A stretch of DNA of 64,000 nucleotides, taken from contig CP136063.1 of NCBI GenBank assembly GCA_032622095.1, positions 14,983,814 through 15,047,813 of the forward strand. Direction: 5' to 3'. Positions 11,352 to 22,789 of this stretch are shown piece by piece; position 1 is the stretch's first letter, and each line of letters begins with the position of its first letter. Position numbers and translations under genes: made by a program. Below the pieces are notes generated by a model. It saw only the letters and a list, made by a program, of their open reading frames with translations. It had not been told where the DNA came from and searched no databases. The DNA is from Siphonodentalium dalli (Eukaryota > Mollusca > Scaphopoda > Gadilida > Siphonodentaliidae).

Positions 11352-12123
11352 ACAAACCCATTTACACATCGTGTCGTTCTGAATTTATTACACGCTTTGC
11401 GTCCTAGAATCTGTGCATTAAAAATACAGGGTTAATGGTATATTTATGATCATACAGGGGGTGTATGTTATGTGTGATGATTCTTTAATTTAAATAGTTC
11501 CAGTTTCATGGTTGAGGCGAACGTCATTTTACGTCAACGAGATGTGTATGAAACGTACGTTCCATACGGATTTGTAAATATGGAACAGCAATAACACCGA
11601 ACTTCTAGGAATAAGCGTGTAATAAAATAATTTATAGAAAGTTCTAGATACATTGACTATGTTTGTTGGTGTCAGTTATTGTTTCTCCGTTTTCTTGTAT
11701 AATTTTAGACAATGTTTTTGCGGTGACATAACGCTATTCCATATTCAGAAAATATTTGATAGGGTTTTCTCCTTCTTCTCTCCATCTTGATTTTGATCTG
11801 ACCACTGAACCTTTAATTTGCTTTTCCCTGAATTAACTAAGGATTTTTTTCAACATCATTTATGGTATTGATCATACTTTGACAGGCTACTGTGTCAGCG
11901 ATGTCCGCTAGTCTGATTTCAAGTGATTAGACGGAAAGGCTATTATATGCCCTCGTATGTCTAAAAGTAGCACATCGAAGAACAACTTATCATTTATTAC
12001 GAGTTGCACATCATTTACGTTTAGTTCTGGGCCGTTAATATAGTAGTTCTCATATACGATACATGCGTACCTATTTACATTTTCTATTATTATTTGTTTC
12101 ACATATGTAATTTGAGGTGCATG
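11352..12123. other. no feature recognised
   Basis: AT-rich sequence without repeats, domains or long frames that could be supported on either strand. Confidence 0.4.
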
Positions 12124-12502
12124 CCCTGTGTCGATGCATTCTCTTATATATCCTGGCAAAATGTCGAGTCGCGCATATAAAAGAAATCATCGGCCTAACA
12201 AATATTATATTAGTTATTATATTTGTAAAATAAATGTAAGAAAAATTATAAAACTTTGTTAAGGAATTTAAGAAATAATTATAAAAAATGATAATAATTG
12301 ATAAAGAATGAAAGAACAAAATATTCAAAAAGATAAAAAATGTTAAAGAATGTAAGACAAAATGATTAAAATAATAAGATTGTTGAAGATTATCAGAACA
12401 AAAATATAAAAATTGTTAAAGAATGTAAGAAACAATGACAACAAATGTTAGAAAATGATCAAAATTGTTAAAGAATGTAAGAAAAAATGCATTGGCACAA
12501 GG
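12124..12502. mobile_element. diverged hairpin-ended element
   Basis: It begins CCCTGTGTCGATGCATTCTC and ends ATGCATTGGCACAAGG, matching the ends of the CCCTGTGCC family but with a broken left hairpin. The interior is expanded by an imperfect repeat of AAAATTGTTAAAGAATGTAA, at least five times. It is a degenerate relative of 15610-15978. Confidence 0.6.
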
Positions 12503-14523
12503 TATTTAATTATATGCCAGCGCAACCCCGTTATGAAAACTTGACGTGAACATGGGACCTGGCTTGTGTAAGTGTGTTGATAAAATTACACCTTGAATGT
12601 TCACCTGGACCCAACATATGAATTGAGCATACATATATATGCACCACCAATTGGCAATCCACAGATGGTCCAACTCATCTTGGGTTCAGGTGATAATTGC
12701 TGATAACTGTCTGATTTATCTAAATAAACTGCGTGAGGTAAAACCAGGAACTATAATGCATGACATAGTCAGGGGATCCCTCATGTCTAATCAATCAACA
12801 TGTTAGTTAACAGCGGTATCAATATATCGCAATATAATACAACAATACGAGTGACAGAACAATTAAAATCAGAACATATAAATAGATTTAAAAACAAGAT
12901 ATTTTCGATCACGACGGACCAGATGGTGCTAACGAAGTGTGAACTTAAGAAGTTTCGAAGACGATTTCGATAATAGAACCGTACCTCACACACGTTCGAT
13001 CGCCAGCTGCAAGAGCAATGTTCACCCAACTACGTGTTAGCGATCATAGTTTATCCATAGTAAAGGAAGTGTCGAATAACGCAACCAAAAACGCTATTAA
13101 AAGAGAGAACTGGTCACATGTGTGATGAACATAAAGTTGAAAAACACATGTTATTATGAATGCAATGCGTACACCGACTATAGAAGAGACTTATTTGATG
13201 TTACTCAAAATTAAAACATAGATTTCATAAATCATGAGCGACGATGTGTTCATCTTCTTAATTAAAAAATGGACAACAAAATGGGGAAATAAACTGTGAA
13301 CGTATTAATTTATCCTCTTATTTAAGGACTATAATCATATAGTCCGCAATAATATTACATGTATTTTGTATTAATTTGTTACTCTTCATGCATTAACTGT
13401 TATTTGCAACTGACTCCATTGGTGTATTGCATTAAATCATTTTATCTCACATGACTCACACATGTCAATAAGTATTATATAAACTTACCTTATGATAATA
13501 TATACGCAATCCAACAATGATTAGATAGGACCGTCATTATATAACAGAAGAAATAAGATAAACGTCTAGTTGCCGTAGATTGAAACAACAGCATTATGTG
13601 TGCCATACGGGACACATGAACTATATGATATTAACCGAATGTTACGACCAATGTGCTGATATCGCGACGCTGATAATGAAGCGATTCGAGTAGCGACAGT
13701 TAAAAAATCAATCTCCACATGCGGTGTCTACCATCCCGACAAGAAACTCGCTCACAATACCAATTCAATTGTTGTCTGTTATGAAATGTAAGCGCGAAAC
13801 ACGAAACCTGCATCATATCAATTGACTGTTATTGCGGTGCATCGGTTGTTTATATAAAACTTGTTATTCACATGTCAACGCAATGTGATATATAATACCA
13901 CGGTCTACGTGGACATAATAGTCCCATGCATATCTGACAATTATTTGGGAAACTCATTATTTATGGAGCTGTTTGAAATACGAATCTGGTATTATGTGAT
14001 AAAACCCGACCAATGAGTGCTCCAAACTACCCAACGATTATTGTCATGTATATGCCTCTCACAGCGTGTCTAAAATCATGCTTGCACGTGGTATCCCAAA
14101 CCTCACAGTGAGTGTCTCAAAACCATCAGTTAAATGTACCAAGCCATGTCCCAAACCAACAAATGAGTGTCCCAAGCTACACGACGATCATTGCCTCGAA
14201 CCAACAGAAATGTAAATATCCAACAGGGGTGGTATTCACCAAGCAGGTTTATTTTATAAACCAGGTAGTTTATTTGGTAGTGGCGGAACGCACATGTATC
14301 TATTTATCGCCAACGAAACACGCTGTCGATGATGTGATTGATCATGATTCAATCTATCAGAGTTGTCACAGTCAATGGACACCGCCTCACACTTAATTCG
14401 TGAACACTCACGTGCACCAATCAGCATGTGTAGCGGTATAATTTTTGGGTATAATTGTATGGAGACTCATGCTGGCGTTTGTACATCTGCAGAATGAGTT
14501 TCGATGATATTATTGAGGTTTTT
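12503..14523. other. 2-kb stretch without recognised genes
   Basis: No coding domain, transposon end or clear repeat was found. Near 14010-14210 a loose repetition of the phrase CCAATGAGTG/AATGAGTGTC with CCCAAACTAC or CCCAAGCTAC is visible. Otherwise the sequence is AT-rich and apparently unique. Confidence 0.4.
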
Positions 14524-15303
14524 TAATGTCGCCAAAACCATTTCTATTCAGCGAAGAGCTTCCCAAAAAGACGTCACGGATTTAAAAAAATACATCGATG
14601 ATTGACAGGTGTCCCCACGTGTTATTTGTTGTGCTTCGCAATAACAATGGCCTGTGTCGCGACATATCAACTTACAGAAGATAATATTTGTCGTGTGTGC
14701 GACTATTCTTTTTCGGGAGATGAACTCGCTGCATACGAGAGCAAAAAATAAGGTCGTCATCAAAAAAGATGCTTTAGAACTATTTAAAGGCATAAAATTA
14801 AGTCATTTCCTCGGTGTTTAACTTTCAGATGACTTTTTTACGACAAACAATTTGATTTGCAAACCATGTTACAATACAGTATAAAAGTAAATCAAATACA
14901 CGGACATGAGTGAGTTCTATTTATATTTATGGGAGGCCAAGTTGGTACCATGAGCAGGCCGATCTATCAGGTCTAGCACATCCTTCAAATTAATCCGAAT
15001 CGTACTGAATATATAATTTCGAAGCCATTTTTTCTGTCTCTGTTGTATTTGCAAGCATCGCTTTCGATCGGATAAATACCGACGAAATTCCGCTCTGTTA
15101 CTATATTTAGAGGTGACATTATGGGAGTCTCGGCCCACTAACACTTGTTTATTAACCCATACGGTTTCATTGGACGGAAAATAATTTACGCAATCAATCA
15201 GATTACGGAATCCCCAGGACTTGGAAATGAGATAGCGATGTTATCCGTCAGACCTAATATTCAATGTTGTGATGAATATTTAGGTATGAGTTTACTCAGA
15301 CTG
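14524..15303 (+). repeat. duplicated segment B, copy 1
   Basis: It matches 24945-26178 in direct orientation, starting TAATGTCGCCAAAACC and ending TTTACTCAGACTG. Relative to copy 2 it lacks the SINE and lacks 17 bp between two GCTGCAT repeats. It keeps about 58 bp lost from copy 2 between two CTCTGTT repeats. Both copies contain a decayed Cys-pair zinc-binding coding stretch. Confidence 0.85.
14655..14905 (+). pseudogene. broken Cys-pair (ZAD-like) zinc-binding fragment, copy 1
   Basis: The translation carries LTEDNICRVCDYSFSGDEL, a CxxC pair, and further on NLICKPCYN, a second CxxC about 60 residues later. Spaced CxxC pairs like these occur at the N-termini of many invertebrate zinc-finger proteins. 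A 17-bp deletion at the GCTGCAT repeat shifts the frame in this copy, and both copies share an in-frame TAA after HFLGV. The assignment to a ZAD-like fold is by pattern only. Confidence 0.4.
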
Positions 15304-15609
15304 CAATTTTCCCACATAGCATCTGGGCTGATAATTAATGTCCTTTATTGATCACATCATTAGTTTCCCTTTTAGTCGTCTGATGTCAAATAAACATATC
15401 CCATGACAATCCTCTGGTCAGGTAACCCAGCTGTACCATTTTCCCTGCATAGCTTCTGAGCTGATAAGAACCACAATGTATTGCTCATATCTCATGATTG
15501 CAACATGTTTGGATATATAATTAACTATTTAGTTAAACTAATTATAAGTGTCAGTTTAGGACATATGATATCAAATAAGATGTCCTGGATCAAATTACCC
15601 ATTATTTTA
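15304..15609. other. no feature recognised
   Basis: Sequence between duplicated segment B and the hairpin-ended element. No gene or repeat was recognised. Confidence 0.35.
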
Positions 15610-15978
15610 CCCTGTGCCAATGCATTCTCTTATATATTCGAGTCGACCATAGGTCGCCTCGCATATATAAGAGAATGCATTGACCTAACAATTTTTTACA
15701 ATTTTAATAATGTTTTCTTGTATTCTTTAACAATTTTATAATTTCACCCATACAGAGCCCCAGACAAACATGAGCAGACGACACTCTTCTATATGATTCT
15801 ATATATGTGTGGGGCTCCCTGCAGGGTAATGGATGTTTTTTTATTTTATGTCCTAAAAATTGTAAGAAACATTTATTTAAAAAAAATGATAAAACATTAT
15901 TTGGCCAATGCATTATCTTATATATGCGAGGCGACCTAAGGTCGACTCGCATATATAAGAGAATGCATTGGCACAGGG
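15610..15978. mobile_element. hairpin-ended element, stand-alone copy with TA flanks
   Basis: The termini are CCCTGTGCCAATGCATTCTC and GAATGCATTGGCACAGGG, with TA at 15608-15609 and 15979-15980 as likely target duplication. Each end forms its own ~32-bp stem, CATTCTCTTATATA(TT/TG)CGAG pairing with its complement around a GGTCG/CGACC centre. The middle holds a separate ~90-bp block, bounded by ATACAGAGCCCCAG and TGTGGGGCTCCCTGCAG, that recurs inverted at 17187-17270. There is no protein. The ends can fold as two adjacent hairpins or as one long terminal inverted repeat. Confidence 0.75.
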
Positions 15979-15980
15979 TA

Positions 15981-17186
15981 AAGAAATCCCAGTAATCAAT
16001 CAGGGGTGCTTTGAAAACAAAGGTATGAATAATTGTATACCTTTAAATACCAATATTATTTATTAATTTGTAAGAACACATTTGTGTCATCTACACAGTG
16101 GTTTCATAGTACAGCGAAAATTGAGCATTATTATCTGTACTCTAAATTATGAACATACATATGTTAGTTTAATTGATAAGTTGTATCGTTTCCCTACCAT
16201 ACAATTTCGTCCAAATATGGGCACAGTGATAGTGGGGATGACATGTTGGGTGACGGATGACTTGGTGTGTGTCTCGTGCCAACTGCGGTCAAAATATTTC
16301 AACAGTTGGAAATGTTATACCAATATGTTGATTAAAACATCTAACGCCACATTCAGGCTAATATGGATCCCATTGTTTAATTTCACAACCAGTAGTTAGT
16401 GAGAAATGTGTTTGGAGACCGTTAGTTTGAATCAATAGCATATTTCGACGTTTGGTAAAAATGTGGTCTAAATGGCCACAAGATGCATGGGCATGCTCCA
16501 AACCATTCGTGTTCACCTCAGATGTCATAGAAAGGCAGTTATACTTATGTTATACATAGCTTGGCTAAAAGTGTCGAAAAGTGGTGGTCTGTTGTTTAAA
16601 CACTCCATCACCAGGTACATAACTGACGACGATTCCAGTGATATTTAACATTTTACTGCAGATTTACACATAAACTTACATTCTACAACTGCGTACTCAT
16701 GTACATAACTCTTTAAAAATTAACCCTTTCGAAAACTCGCGGCCTATGCTTACGTTTCTAATTTCTAAATTTGTAACACCTAACTATGTACCACGCTCCC
16801 ATCTTTTACTGAAACTACCGGTATGGGACAATCATGAAACTAAAAAATAATTTAATACTCTACGTATAACTAGTTCATTTATGATAGTGCGTGATTCTAC
16901 GATACTGGTACGCATACTCTGTCATATGTATACCTATATTTTCCAAATTATGCTCCTGTTTTTAATTTTACTGACTATGGAATGTCCAAGTGGCGCTTCG
17001 GAATGTGTACCTAGATAATGATCACCTTTGTCCGTGTTACCGAAGACAGGTTTACCCTTGTATTATGTGTTCCCAGCCCCCCGGATCTCTATATTTTACA
17101 ACAGATGTCATAGACAGGCAGTAATACTTATGTTATACATATCATGGCTAGATGCGACCAAAAATCAAAGCTGAAGATTTGTATTA
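15981..17186. other. no gene recognised
   Basis: AT-rich sequence with frames up to about 100 codons on the + strand near 16082-16399 but no recognisable domain or homologous copy. The phrase ATGTTATACATA preceded by GATGTCATAGA.AGGCAG occurs twice (near 16525 and 17105), suggesting an old repeat. Confidence 0.4.
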
Positions 17187-17332
17187 CCCTGCAGGGAGCC
17201 CCACACATATATAGAAGCATATAGAAGAGTATCGTCTGCTCATGTTTGTCTGGGGCTCTGTATGGGTGAAATTATAAAATTGTTAAAGAATATGGTCGAC
17301 TCGCATATATAAGAGAATGCATTGGCACAGGG
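17187..17332. mobile_element. truncated hairpin-ended element with TA flanks
   Basis: Starts CCCTGCAGGGAGCCCC and ends ATGCATTGGCACAGGG, flanked by TA on both sides. It contains the ~90-bp CAGGGAGCCCC...GGGGCTCTGTATGGG block of 15610-15978 in opposite orientation, followed by only the terminal half of one hairpin. It is either a deleted copy or a different arrangement of the same modules. Confidence 0.6.
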
Positions 17333-17620
17333 TAAAAAAAATCATACTGACCCATGCTAATAATATGGACCTACGATTACAAACAATTGACGCAAATATT
17401 ACGTATTCGTTAGAACTACCAAAATGTCCCACATTTTAAATGCTACCCATGTTCACGAACGGATTATCCCTTTGAGTTTCGACCATCGACTTGAATGTAT
17501 TCCGTCGAGATTAAGGACATGAATATGAATATTGCACTCAAAATTTTCCAAATGCAAGTTTTACTAAATAACTACATAATACATGCATTGACATGGCCAG
17601 GTGGAAGTTTGCCAACTGGA

Positions 17621-19145
17621 ACATCAAACTGTATACTTATATAAACCAATCCCTTAAACAGAGTCTTCTAACATCAAACTGTATACTTATATAAACCAAT
17701 CCCTTAAACAGAGTCTTCTAACATCAAACTGTATACTTATATAACCCAATCCCTTAAACAGAGTCTTCTAACATCAAACTGTATACTTATATAACCCAAT
17801 CCCTTAAACAGAGTCTTCTAACATCAAACTGTATACTTATATAACCCAACCCCTTAAACAGAGTCTTCATCAAACTGTATACTTATATAACCCAACCCCT
17901 TAAACAGAGTCTTCATCAAACTGTATACTTATATAACCCAACCCCTTAAACAGAGTCTTCATCAAACTGTATACTTATATAACCCAACCCCTTAAACAGA
18001 GTCTTCATCAAACTGTATACTTATATAACCCAATCCCTTAAACAGAGTATTCTAACATCAAACTGTATACTTATATAACCCAATCCCTTAAACAGAGTCT
18101 TCTAACATCAAACTGTATACTTATATAAACCAATCCCTTAAACAGAGTCTTCTAACATCAAACTGTATACTTATATAACCCAATCCCTTAAACAGAGTCT
18201 TCTAACATCAAACTGTATACTTATATAACCCAATCCCTTAAACAGAGTCTTCTAACATCAAACTGTATACTTATATAAACCAGTCCCTTAAACAGAGTCT
18301 TCTAACATCAAACTGTATACTTATATAACCCAATCCTTTAAACAGAGTCTTCTAACATCAAACTGTATACTTATATAACCCAATCCCTTAAACAGAGTCT
18401 TCATCAAGCTGTATATTTATATAACCCAATCCCTTAAACAGAGTCTTCATCAAACTGTATACTTATATAACCCAACCCCTTAAACAGAGTCTTCATCAAG
18501 CTGTATACTTATATAACCCAACCCCTTAAACAGAGTCTTCATCAAACTGTATACTTATATAACCCAATCCCTTAAACAGAGTCTTCATCAAACTGTATAC
18601 TTATATAACCCAATCCCTTAAACAGAGTCTTCATCAAACTGTATACTTATATAACCCAATCCCTTAAACAGAGTCTTCATCAAACTGTATACTTATATAA
18701 CCCAATCCCTTAAACAGAGTCTTCATCAAGCTGTATACTTATATAACCCAACCCCTTAAACAGAGTCTTCATCAAACTGTATACTTATATAACCCAATCC
18801 CTTAAACAGAGTCTTCATCAAACTGTATACTTATATAACCCAACCCCTTAAACAGAGTCTTCATCAAACTGTATACTTATATAACCCAATCCCTTAAACA
18901 GAGTCTTCATCAAACTGTATACTTATATAACCCAATCCCTTAAACAGAGTCTTCATCAAACTGTATACTTATATAACCCAACCCCTTAAACAGAGTCTTC
19001 ATCAAGCTGTATACTTATATAACCCAATCCCTTAAACAGAGTCTTCATCAAACTGTATACTTATATAACCCAATCCCTTAAACAGAGTCTTCTAACATCA
19101 AACTGTATACTTATATAACCCAATCCCTTAAACAGAGTCTTCTAA
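17621..19145 (+). repeat. 45/50-bp satellite array, about 32 copies
   Basis: The unit is ATCAAACTGTATACTTATAT followed by AACCCAATCCCTTAAACAGA and GTCTTC, with an optional TAAC spacer that makes a 50-bp rather than 45-46-bp unit. About 32 head-to-tail units are present. Long units form blocks at the left edge, around 18050-18380 and at the right edge. Short units, including a CAACCCC variant, form the intervening blocks. Identity between units is very high, implying recent homogenisation. Every unit contains TATATAA. Confidence 0.95.
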
Positions 19146-19957
19146 TTCTGGCCAATTTAATTGTTCAACCAGGTTCGCTGCTGATTTATCAGCTATTACA
19201 TAAAGTTGTCCAACTATTGTGAAATTCATATCGCTCCCTTTGTTTGGAAATTTTGTAAATGTGTCAATTCAGTCTAAAGTATAACGGAAAGTAGTAAGCT
19301 ACACGCTCCATTATATATGATTCCATCACTACATGGAATGCATAGGTTCATTGGGTTTGGGATCTATGGGTGAACTTTAAAATTATATGATGGACACACC
19401 ATCACCAAGCGGCGCACCTGCCTCGATATGTCATAAGAGGGCCTAGCAGTTTCAAATTACAGGATGACCACCCTCCTATAAGTGATAGCCATAACATGTC
19501 CCTGTATCGATAATATGGTGGACACCCCTCACCAAACGGGACCCATATAGTCACGTCCCTGCCTCGGGGTTCGCAGTCGGTATTAGTATCGGAATAGGAA
19601 CCGCGGTAAGTTCGGCTTGAATCTGATAGCGGTTCTCACTGTCAGAGCCGTCGGTAATCGGGATTGCGTGGAACATTTACATCAGGGTTAAGAGTCATGT
19701 GTCGGTACGCTTGCACCGGAATTTAATTATATTGATATAACTTTGATCGCTAACATGTTTCCGGATCTGGCCGGTCGTATTAAGTTCGTGTGTCATGCGG
19801 TGATACAAGCTCGCATTCACTGTCGATAAACCCTCTCGTTAATCGACGCTGTACTGTTACCAGAATTTACAAGATTATTGTACATTTAAGAAAATGCGTG
19901 CTCGATAATGACTTTGTCGCCGATAAGACAGACTTATCATATAATAGCAGAATCATG
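19146..19957. other. no gene recognised
   Basis: Sequence between the satellite and the MITE. A phrase of the form GGTGGACACCC/GATGGACACACC with CCTGCCTCG recurs near 19390-19560, suggesting a decayed short repeat. No domain or long frame. Confidence 0.4.
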
Positions 19958-19961
19958 TTAA

Positions 19962-20334
19962 CCCTTTACCCAACACAACGGCCAAAACCGGCCAAATAAA
20001 GCTTCAACAGCCTAAAATATCTTCGGTCTGTCTCAATAGAACCATACAAATATGGATATCATTGGAACCGGCTCCTTGACCACATTGTGATAGCTACAGT
20101 TATGTCCTGTGCCAATGCATTCTCTTATATATGCGAGTCGACCATAGGTCGCCTCGCATATATAAGAGAATGCATTGGCCTAAAAAAAAATCTTTTTTTA
20201 ACACTTTTTACCATTTTTCTTACATTCTTTAACAATTTTATAATTTTTAATGTGTTAAGCCAATGCATTCTCTTATATATGCGAGGCGACCTAAGAGAAT
20301 GCATTGGCACAGGGCCGTTATGTTGGGTAAAGGG
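19962..20334 (-). mobile_element. piggyBac-like MITE with internal hairpins (copy 2)
   Basis: Flanked by TTAA on both sides (19958-19961 and 20335-20338), with termini CCCTTTACCCAACA and TGTTGGGTAAAGGG. It is the reverse-orientation homologue of 3239-3623 and shares the GGCCAAAACCGGCC side region and the nested CCCTGTGCC hairpin block. One hairpin is partly deleted (GGCGACC joined directly to TAAGAGAATGC). No transposase. Confidence 0.8.
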
Positions 20335-20374
20335 TTAAAAAATATCCATAAATGGTGAGTTTTCCATATAAATG

Positions 20375-22631
20375 CCACATTTGCGTGGAACTACTTTCTC
20401 CAGTCTAATTATAACTATACCAATGTTTACACGTATGTTGAAAGTAATGGAAATAAGACTGTATGTCGTCTACCTATCACGTATATAGACTGCATATTAT
20501 TATATCTCATGTTTCTTTGGTGTCTGAGTGGCACATTCACGAATACAACTGCACTGCTGCGTCCCATTACTGCTACCAGTATAATGTTATGCACAGTAAC
20601 CAGGGGGTAGTAACACATTTGTAGGAAGCTATGTCGTTTTTTGCATCTGGCATGTTCGGGTACCCAACACCCCCAAACCTGCAAAACAAATTATTTGTTA
20701 CTCCCAATTCTTTGACACCCACCCCCTCAAATACGGGCTGATAGACATTTGTCTACCACATACATGTACATGTTTCCAGGTCAATGGGTGTTGAGAGTCT
20801 GCTATAGGTCTTCCTGTGTGGTCAAATTCCATTGTACTAAATTCCAACGCATCGATAGAGTGTGCAAATACACGTATACAGCAACGCATCATAAGTTGAC
20901 AGCTGCACATAAAACACTATTATAAGGCATATGTATCCAATTTTACAAAAACAAATGATGCATATTCCAGCATACCCCCTGTATATCCAGTGAGGTATCA
21001 TTTCCCCCACCAAGCTATTACATGATACCGAACATGTGTTTTGGCTATTTGGCTCTAACACATTTTAAGCTCATAACATCTCAGGACAGTGAACTCAATC
21101 TTGACTTTCGAGTCACTGTTGACATTATGTAGACATATCCATGACATATCAGTTGTTAAGTTCAATTCAACTTGAGTTGACATATTTTGAAAATATATAT
21201 CTAGAGAGGATATCTGACAGGATGCAATTGGAAATAATATTTTATAATTGCTGATATCTGCAAACATAGGTCACTGTGCAGGACACAATTCCATCATTTC
21301 TAACTATTTCCTGATTTATTAGTCTGTCAACCAGCACATTATCTAGCACTATTCCATACAACCTGTGTTAAGTCTACTGAAGCATCTTCTTTTATACTAA
21401 ATGACAAGGCAGCAGTCGCTATGCCAAACTTTAGGTGTTGTGAGTTGCAAATCATTCATTTATTAGCTTGATGCACTGATGAACGTTATTTTCTAGCCAA
21501 ATGTTTGAGACAGCTGTTCGCTCTCTTTTCCATGCTCACAATGATCTTAAAGGTTTTAGAGGTAGTTACACGAGGACAAGTTTATTTATTTCAGTTTTAC
21601 AATTCTCGAAGCTTCTTTCGAAGGGTGTCGGGAAGGAGGTTGTTCACCTAACCGTCCAATATGCAATCTGTCAACTTAATGTCTCCTCCACTAAAGCCCA
21701 TATAAGATCACAGTAACAAAAATATGCTGTTTTTGCAGTTATAATATGTTTTAATCTGTTACAGATGTCAAATACGATCACAACTGTTCTTTAGTAAAGC
21801 ACACACCCACCCCGTCATTCCTTCCTGCACATTTTAAATTACACACCACCCTACAGTAACTCGGTGTTATTTTAATAATAATTTGATAGCAGACGATCAT
21901 CTAATTCACAATGGAACAGATGTGATATCGATACGAGACACCACTGGTAAAGATTTTCAGGCGAACTACACCGCAGACAAAATGTCGGCTGTTACGTGAT
22001 AGCGATAAATTTACAGGCGAACTACAATGAAGACAAAATGTTGGATACTACACCAATAATTCGTTGAAAACGTTGCTGATAACAAGGATTTGTGAATTGT
22101 CACATTGTGATGAAGATATTTCTGCTGATATTTCTACTGACAAAGATAAGACATTAAGAGGTGTTAATGTGACCCTACTGACTCCTTGGTTATGGCAGGG
22201 ATCAGACATTATGGTGTGTTATTGTGACTGCCGACTCCCTGGTTATGGCAGAGATAAGTCCTTGTGATGTGTTAATGTGACCCTGCTGACTCCCTGACTA
22301 TGGCAGATAAACTATAGTATGATGTGTTAATGTGACCCTGCTGACTCCCTGACTATGGCAGAGAAAATATATTATGATGTGTTAATGTGACTTTGCTGAC
22401 TCCCTGGTTATGGCAGAGACAAGAGATAAGATATTAGCGGCCGCCATGCCATGGTGTCAATAGTGTCAACGGCATATAGTTATTACAATTAGTTTAGCCG
22501 ATTATACTTATATAGAATGTTAGTTTCATGTTTGCGAATGCCTGTTTGATATGTGATGATATGTTCGTATAATATTGTTTTTAAAGTTGTTTTTTTGTGT
22601 TTTAATTATGTTTACATTCTGAGTATAACAA
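20375..22631 (+). repeat. segmental duplication A, copy 2
   Basis: Direct-orientation copy of 11-2346. The two are near-identical over the whole length, with small indels and one fewer unit in the internal ~55-bp repeat. It sits immediately after the piggyBac-like MITE. No conserved coding frame is supported. Confidence 0.85.
22132..22437 (+). repeat. ~55-bp tandem repeat, about 5-6 copies
   Basis: Homologue of the array at 1785-2151 with at least one unit missing and the first unit truncated to CAAAGATAAGACATTAAG. The repeat-number difference gives a simple marker for distinguishing the two duplicated copies. Confidence 0.8.
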
Positions 22632-22789
22632 CACTGGGGGAAACTGTTTCACCAGAATCGATTCTATCGCCCTTCCGGTTCCGTCTCTATCGAATTAAGT
22701 TCCGACTCTTTCGTGATTTCTAAAACATGTTTTCAAAGTTTTGACCGTTGTTTATAGACTGAATGTCAAAACAGAATGTTTTCTCCAAT

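Noticed and set aside
14112-14396. 94-codon + strand frame
   Set aside because: No recognisable domain, and repetition of the AATGAGTGTCCCAA phrase explains its open start.
16082-16399. 105-codon + strand frame
   Set aside because: No domain or second copy, and its AT-rich composition is like the surroundings.
17621-19145. CRISPR-like regular repeat array
   Set aside because: Units are head-to-tail with no unique spacers, in eukaryotic-type DNA: an ordinary satellite.
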